Shown here piece after piece: positions 6,855 to 10,229 of a stretch of 10,229 bases of DNA. The notes under the pieces were generated by a model, which was given only the letters and a program-made list of their open reading frames with translations, did not search any database and was not told where the DNA came from. This DNA is from Candolleomyces eurysporus (Eukaryota; Basidiomycota; Agaricomycetes; Agaricales; Psathyrellaceae), in contig JANBPK010001440.1 in NCBI GenBank assembly GCA_027579435.1, forward strand, positions 1-10,229. The letters are read 5' to 3'. Numbering within the stretch: the stretch's first letter is position 1; each line of letters opens with the position of its first letter. A program made the translations under genes and the position numbers.

Positions 6855-6862
6855 TATATAAT
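6855..6862 (+). promoter_or_regulatory. TATA-like box upstream of ATG 6895
   Basis: tatataat begins 40 bases before the ATG at 6895, a spacing compatible with a short 5' leader. It is also a plausible chance match in AT-rich DNA. Confidence 0.25.
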
Positions 6863-6894
6863 CTCTTTGTTTTCATCATGATTTTGTTGGAGTC

Positions 6895-7116
6895 ATGGCC
6901 GATACATTGTCCAATGCCTGCAAGATGGAATTTCTTTGTAATTCTTGTAGGAATAAAGGTGGCACCAGCGTCACATCAGGTTTTCCGGGGACATGTATTG
7001 TGTGGACAAAGACAAAGAATATGGGAGTGAAAGGCACATTTGAGATATATGGAGGAAAAATAAACCCATGTTTCATGTCTTTGGCCAATGACTACATAGC
7101 GGTGGAATCTGGGTAA
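6895..7116 (+). CDS. Small hypothetical ORF, 73 aa
   Basis: Starts MADTLSNACKMEF in a favourable context (gtcATGGcc), 40 bases after a TATA-like box, and ends at TAA 7114-7116. It holds five cysteines, including a CNSC pair at residues 15-18, and no signal peptide or membrane segment. The sequence lies in the CpG-retaining island, which favours a maintained gene over decayed repeat DNA. However, it overlaps an ORF on the other strand, and I recognise no family. At most one of the two is likely real. Confidence 0.25.
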   Translation: MADTLSNACKMEFLCNSCRNKGGTSVTSGFPGTCIVWTKTKNMGVKGTFEIYGGKINPCFMSLANDYIAVESG

Positions 7117-7242
7117 AAGAGAGTCTGTCTGCCAAAATGCGAACACAATGACAAACGCGGAATCACCTGAGCGGTTCTGCAGTGTGAATTGAATGCTCTC
7201 ATTGTATTGCATAATGGTCCTCATTGATGATGTTGATGTCAT
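6976..7242 (-). CDS. Small hypothetical ORF, 88 aa, antisense to the 73-aa ORF
   Basis: Starts MTSTSSMRTIMQYNESIQF and then reads TLQNRSGDSAFVIVFAFWQT, a beta-strand-like alternation of hydrophobic and polar residues. Several of the island's CpGs fall in its codons (CGC, GCG, GCA after C). The last ~35 residues are Cys/His-rich and look less protein-like, so an intron or frame change after about residue 50 is possible. It overlaps the plus-strand 73-aa ORF over most of that ORF's length. No family was recognised. Confidence 0.25.
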   Translation of the reverse strand: MTSTSSMRTIMQYNESIQFTLQNRSGDSAFVIVFAFWQTDSLLPRFHRYVVIGQRHETWVYFSSIYLKCAFHSHILCLCPHNTCPRKT

Positions 7243-7280
7243 TGTTCATTTCCTTATAAATCCGGAGATGCTGAGCTGAC

Positions 7281-7840
7281 AAGCAAAAAAAAAATCAAGT
7301 AAAGGCTATGAGAAGGAAAGTCAACCAGAAAACAGTCTCTGATGATTGACAATATTGTAATCATGGTATTGTATGTCTTCTTGAATGGGATATGTTTGTT
7401 CAATGAGCACATCTTAAGCAAATCAGGTGTGAGGAATGCATTTGTTTACAGTTTGTGTTTAATGTGCCTACATTGGACACATATTGAGCAAAGTTTTAGT
7501 GGTGGCAGAAGGAGGCCAGACACATGCAATGCAAATTTGGATTTGCCTAGCTTGATCATTTGTATTGCAGATTGTGGACAAAGTCAACCCTTGCTTTTTT
7601 TTTGCTTAAAATGTGCTCTTTGAACAAACACATGAAAAACCACAGTGTTATCTTTGCCAGAGGCACAATGAAGCAATCTGCCCATGCTTCCTTCAAGTAT
7701 TCACTGTATGTCCATCAAAAATATTGGCTAAACAAAGGACATACACAGATTATCATGGTGGTATAATTTATGTATCTCAGGATATAGCCTATGAAGCACC
7801 TTGCAAAGAAGAAGACAAAAGAAAAAAANTAAAGACCCAT
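7281..7840. other. CpG-free decayed sequence, no supported gene
   Basis: No CpG was seen here. Only short frames are present. On the minus strand the remainder of the Gypsy integrase would be expected in this direction, but I could not recognise its C-terminal part. An ambiguous base (n) sits at 7829 after an A-run, so frames crossing it are unreliable. Confidence 0.35.
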
Positions 7841-8343
7841 CTACCAGGGCTGTCCCAGCTGGTTACAGTATGGAATAAGCACTGTGAAAGTCAATCTGTC
7901 TGTCACATTGCTGCACTATGTCACAATTTGTGGAGCCACCTCCTTTCTTGCAGTGACTGTCAAGATGGCCTGGTGTGGAGAGCAGCAACAGACCTAATTA
8001 AAATTCACCCTTTGCAAATTTCCTAGAGGTCTGCCTGTTAAGCACATACACTGGAACCCCAGCAGCTGCAGTGTTGGATGGAATCAAACCCATTGGGCTC
8101 TGGGAGGGGAGCAATCATGTCCACAGATATGATGTTGCATAATTTTTCTGGGATAGTAGTGGGGCTGCAGGTTTGCTCCTTCTTGCCTTGGTCTGTTAAT
8201 AGTCTTCACACCTGTCAACATATGTCTTGATTTCTGAGCAAACCCCTCCTGTAACTTTTTGGAACATCAATTCAATTCTTGCATACAATGACATGATCTT
8301 CATTCTCTAGTTCATTAAAGTTATAGAGAGAGAGGGCACTTGG
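7841..8343 (-). pseudogene. Decayed Ty3/Gypsy retrotransposon integrase region
   Basis: Read on the minus strand, several frames together match the pol order of Ty3/Gypsy elements. At 8343-8224 a segment with PSALSLYNFNELENED and DVPKSYRRGLLRNQD corresponds to the linker before integrase. At 8222 onward YVDRCEDY, then a stop, then QTKARRSKPA match the zinc-finger end (C-x-x-C-Q-x-x-K). At 8130-8077 ISVDMIAPLPEPNGFDSI matches the start of the catalytic core around its first Asp. At 7960-7841 a segment with KEVAPQIVT and RLTFTV resembles the later core. Between the first two segments ~30 residues, including the HHx zinc half, are deleted. There are at least four stops and several frame changes. 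It is dead. No LTR pair or RT was recognised. Confidence 0.7.
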
Positions 8344-9345
8344 TATCCTTAAATTACTCTACAGCCTTTGTTTACTTGCACTTTGAATTTGTGTAGCTCA
8401 ACCTTGCTGCTGCTTTACTTTGCACTGCTTAAGGATAGCTATGTTAAGTGAAATTCTGTGTTGTTTTGAGCTTGGCTGCACTGATCTCATCACTGGAACA
8501 CCTCAAAATTGACAGCCCTCAATTATGCTTCAAACTTCTGATACCTAGGGTAGTGTACATATACCCTATGTTTCTTCATGTTTTACAAATATCAAGGATG
8601 GTAGGGTTTTGAGACTTGTAGCTTCATCTAGACATGCCATGTAACCCAAAATATGTGTATCTTGGTTGCCTAATGTATACTAGACTTGCAAAAGCACACA
8701 TGGCTTTATAATTATCCCAAATTTTCACTCCAATTGCCAAATGTCATAAAAGCAGAAAATATATAACTATGAGAAAAATATCATACAGCTCGACATGCCT
8801 CAGGGCTCTTGCTGATGTGACAGGGTAAAGCATGATGACAGTGGTAATTTTTAAAAAAATGATTACATGGAAACTGAACACTGTAATGACCCTGTTAGCT
8901 ACTGAGAGGGAGAGAACACAGGGTGAAAATCAACTTGTTGATTGTCTATTTGAGCAATGAGAGAGGAGGGTACAGGAGTTGACAGTGAGGCTGGTGTAGC
9001 ACATGTATATGTAGATGTATAGTACAAGACTGTCCCACAAGTCTTACAAACACCCAGATCATTTACAGTGTGGTGATACACATACAAAAAGGTCAAGGTA
9101 CTGGAATATTATACAAAAGACAGAAGGTATCCAAACCAAAGATTGAACAGGAAAGCAATCATATCAAAGCATGTTGACATTTATGCTGAAATATAAGCAC
9201 AGTAAGTTGCAAGATAAAATGGTGACCATTGTGGGACAACTTACAGCAAGTATAGGCCAAGGTTGAGACATCTGATAATGACTTGGAGGAAATTCCTGGC
9301 ATCTTAGAGAACTTAATGGAGCAAAAAAAAGAGAAAATAGAGTAC
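8344..9345. other. CpG-depleted stretch between Gypsy remnant and WD40 gene
   Basis: No supported gene. In the Gypsy orientation (minus) the RNase H and reverse transcriptase should lie here; I could not find a YxDD box or a convincing RNase H tail, though stop-interrupted frame continues leftward-compatible to about 8500. A minus-strand frame at 8899-9096 contains VCKTCG but nothing else familiar. A GA microsatellite (gagagagag) sits at about 8324-8334, within the Gypsy remnant. Confidence 0.35.
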
Positions 9346-10063
9346 TTACTTCATCCAGTCAGCACCATGATGCCCTGCATTGGTGAGCTCAACTTTTGTG
9401 GTGTGGAGGTCTCCAATGATATGGCAAATGCCATTACGGTAGAGGCCATGCTGGCAATGGGGTGGAACCCAAAGTAGAAGGTTGCCTGAAGAGTTTTGAA
9501 TCCAACCACTGTTATCCAGTTTGAATGCTGTAATGGGATAGTCATGCAAAAATAGAAGGCCTGTATGGGGTAAAAGTGAATCAGCTGTTAGAATAAAAGA
9601 AAAATAAAGAATGATGCACCTTGGTTTGCTGATTGAGCATGGCAAATTTTACCCACCTGGGGGGTCTTATTCTCTGATAATGGGAGAATATCCTTGTCAT
9701 CAGGAGGGAAGGCAACAGATGTGACCTGGCTGGTATGCCTTTGTGTTGGCTCCAAGGCTGGCTGTCCTGTTGGAGCATCCCACAGCCTGATGGTCTTGTC
9801 ATATGAGCCTGAGACAATGTACTTGCCATCAGGAGAGAAGGCAACAGATCTGACACAGTTGGTATGCCCTTGTATTGGCTCCCAGGCTGGCTGTCCTGTN
9901 TGAGCATCCCACAGCCTGATGGTGTTGTCATCTGAGCCATGAGACAATGTACTTTGCCATCAGGAGAGAATGCAACAGATCTTGTACCGGGTCGCTATGC
10001 CCTGTCATTGGCTCCAAGGCTGGCTGTCCTGTGTGAGCATCCCACAGCCTGATGGTGTTGTCA
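9346..10063 (-). pseudogene. 3' fragment of a WD40-repeat NLR/STAND-like gene
   Basis: Minus strand. Three WD repeats each carry NTIRLWDA or KTIRLWDA followed by TGQPA.EP and, where intact, [15 protein letters not shown]. After a half-decayed fourth blade an intron (9652-9561; GTAAAA donor, CTAAC branch site, CATACAG acceptor, phase 1) joins to a last exon (9560-9346) ending WMK and TAA. That exon reads GWIQNSSGNLLLWVPP, HGLY and HHGADW, the tail I know from agaricomycete NACHT-WD40 proteins. Such proteins are NLR-like NTPases with a sensing WD40 propeller, linked to non-self recognition (family knowledge). The distal repeat holds four extra bases and is out of frame, and the gene stops abruptly at 10063, so the N-terminal effector and NACHT parts are missing. 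CpG depletion marks it as repeat-like. Confidence is high for the family, moderate for the intron. Confidence 0.8.
9789..10063 (-). repeat. WD40 tandem DNA repeats, 129-bp period
   Basis: Equivalent positions (gatggt(g/c)ttgtca) fall at 10051, 9918 and 9789, i.e. spacings of 133 and 129 bases. 129 bases equals one 43-residue WD40 blade. The four surplus bases in the distal copy come from small insertions in the agatctgttgc and ggcaaagtac...catggctcag stretches. High nucleotide identity between copies suggests recent repeat duplication or conversion. Position 9900 is an ambiguous base within the second copy. Confidence 0.8.
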
Positions 10064-10229
10064 AGTTATTCTCAGGAAAATGTGCGCGCTTTTAGTCAGT
10101 TGTCTACACCTCAGATATTGATTTTGTTTTCAGGCAAGTCTCACGACGAAATTAATCTCGTCAACGCTCAGTGGTGACTCGTTTGTCATCTGAAGTGAAT
10201 TCTCCCAATCACTGTCCGGTACGTCTGCT
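10064..10229. other. CpG-containing sequence abutting the broken WD40 repeat
   Basis: Homology to the WD40 repeat stops after gttgtca at 10063. The remaining 166 bases contain nine CpGs, unlike the preceding 5 kb. There is an intron-acceptor-like ttttcag at about 10129-10135, a short open stretch after it, and a donor-like gtacgt near the right edge, so it could be an exon of another gene. It is too short to identify. Confidence 0.35.

Larger units (their letters stand above)
6781..7280. other. CpG-retaining island with small overlapping ORFs
   Basis: I count 12 CpGs in about 490 bases here, against 5 in the ~2,150 bases to the left and 2 in the ~2,350 bases to the right. The island is therefore younger than, or protected from, the process that depleted its flanks. 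It contains a plus-strand ORF with a TATA box and a minus-strand ORF that overlap each other. An A10 run follows at 7286-7295. Confidence 0.5.

Noticed and set aside
7613..8026. Plus-strand ORF of 137 codons
   Set aside because: It is antisense to the Gypsy integrase remnant and crosses the ambiguous base at 7829; its long frame is a by-product of CpG-poor, decayed sequence.
8039..8139. Protein-like plus-strand stretch reading TPAAAVLDGIKPIGLWEGSN
   Set aside because: This is the exact antisense of the integrase core start ISVDMIAPLPEPNGFDSI, which has a known family behind it.
9585..9656. Alternative intron in the WD40 gene (GTGGGT donor, TAACAG acceptor)
   Set aside because: It would continue in a frame that loses the conserved GWIQ...LLLWVPP tail. 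The 9652-9561 intron keeps that frame and places a CTAAC branch site 25 bases before the acceptor.
9694..9903. Plus-strand ORF across the WD40 repeats
   Set aside because: It is a periodic shadow of the minus-strand WD40 blades.
1..10229. tRNA, rRNA, CRISPR array or bacterial-type operon
   Set aside because: I saw no tRNA T-arm with matching acceptor stem, no rRNA-like conserved block, and no regularly spaced identical repeats with unique spacers; the gene structure is eukaryotic.

Overview
The window looks like a repeat-rich, gene-poor stretch of a filamentous basidiomycete genome, most likely an agaricomycete (mushroom-forming fungus). The evidence is short GT-AG introns of about 50-90 bases, a P450 with the exon style and motifs of the large agaricomycete O-methylsterigmatocystin-oxidoreductase-like families, and the 3' end of a NACHT/WD40-type STAND gene with the C-terminal tail typical of mushroom fungi. 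Nothing points to bacteria: there are no Shine-Dalgarno-led operons and no tRNA or rRNA that I can see.

Layout, left to right. 1-382: non-coding, repeat-bearing sequence (degenerate tandem motifs and a 16-bp inverted repeat) where the 3' third of a P450 should lie. 383-1810 (minus): a seven-exon P450 gene, truncated before the K-helix and heme-binding region and carrying one in-frame stop plus a frame change. 1811-2265: its upstream region. 2274-3105: a complete non-autonomous hAT-type DNA transposon of 832 bp with 12-bp perfect inverted ends and a perfect 8-bp target duplication, containing a 26-bp tandem array and 70-bp direct repeats. 3261 to about 4620: a CpG-rich block of different composition, probably retroelement-derived (LTR-like) but with unproven ends; it holds the longest open frame of the window (no recognised function). 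4621-6790: strongly CpG-depleted, decayed sequence with a thrice-repeated motif and an LTR-like segment with a TATA box. 6781-7280: a short island that has kept its CpGs, with overlapping small ORFs on both strands. 7290-9345: CpG almost absent; on the minus strand it holds a heavily decayed Ty3/Gypsy integrase. 9346-10063 (minus): the 3' end of a WD40-repeat (NLR/STAND-like) gene with one intron and the family's C-terminal tail, cut off at 10063. 10064-10229: an abrupt change to CpG-containing sequence.

I see no intact, confidently functional gene and no multi-gene system. The genes do not form a pathway; what links them is repeat insertion and decay. The most informative signals are the perfectly delimited hAT element, the mosaic of CpG content (consistent with cytosine methylation and deamination acting on some blocks and not on others), the damaged P450 and NLR genes, and the CpG-retaining island. 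There are single ambiguous bases at 7829 and 9900, so some one-base frame changes could be assembly errors.
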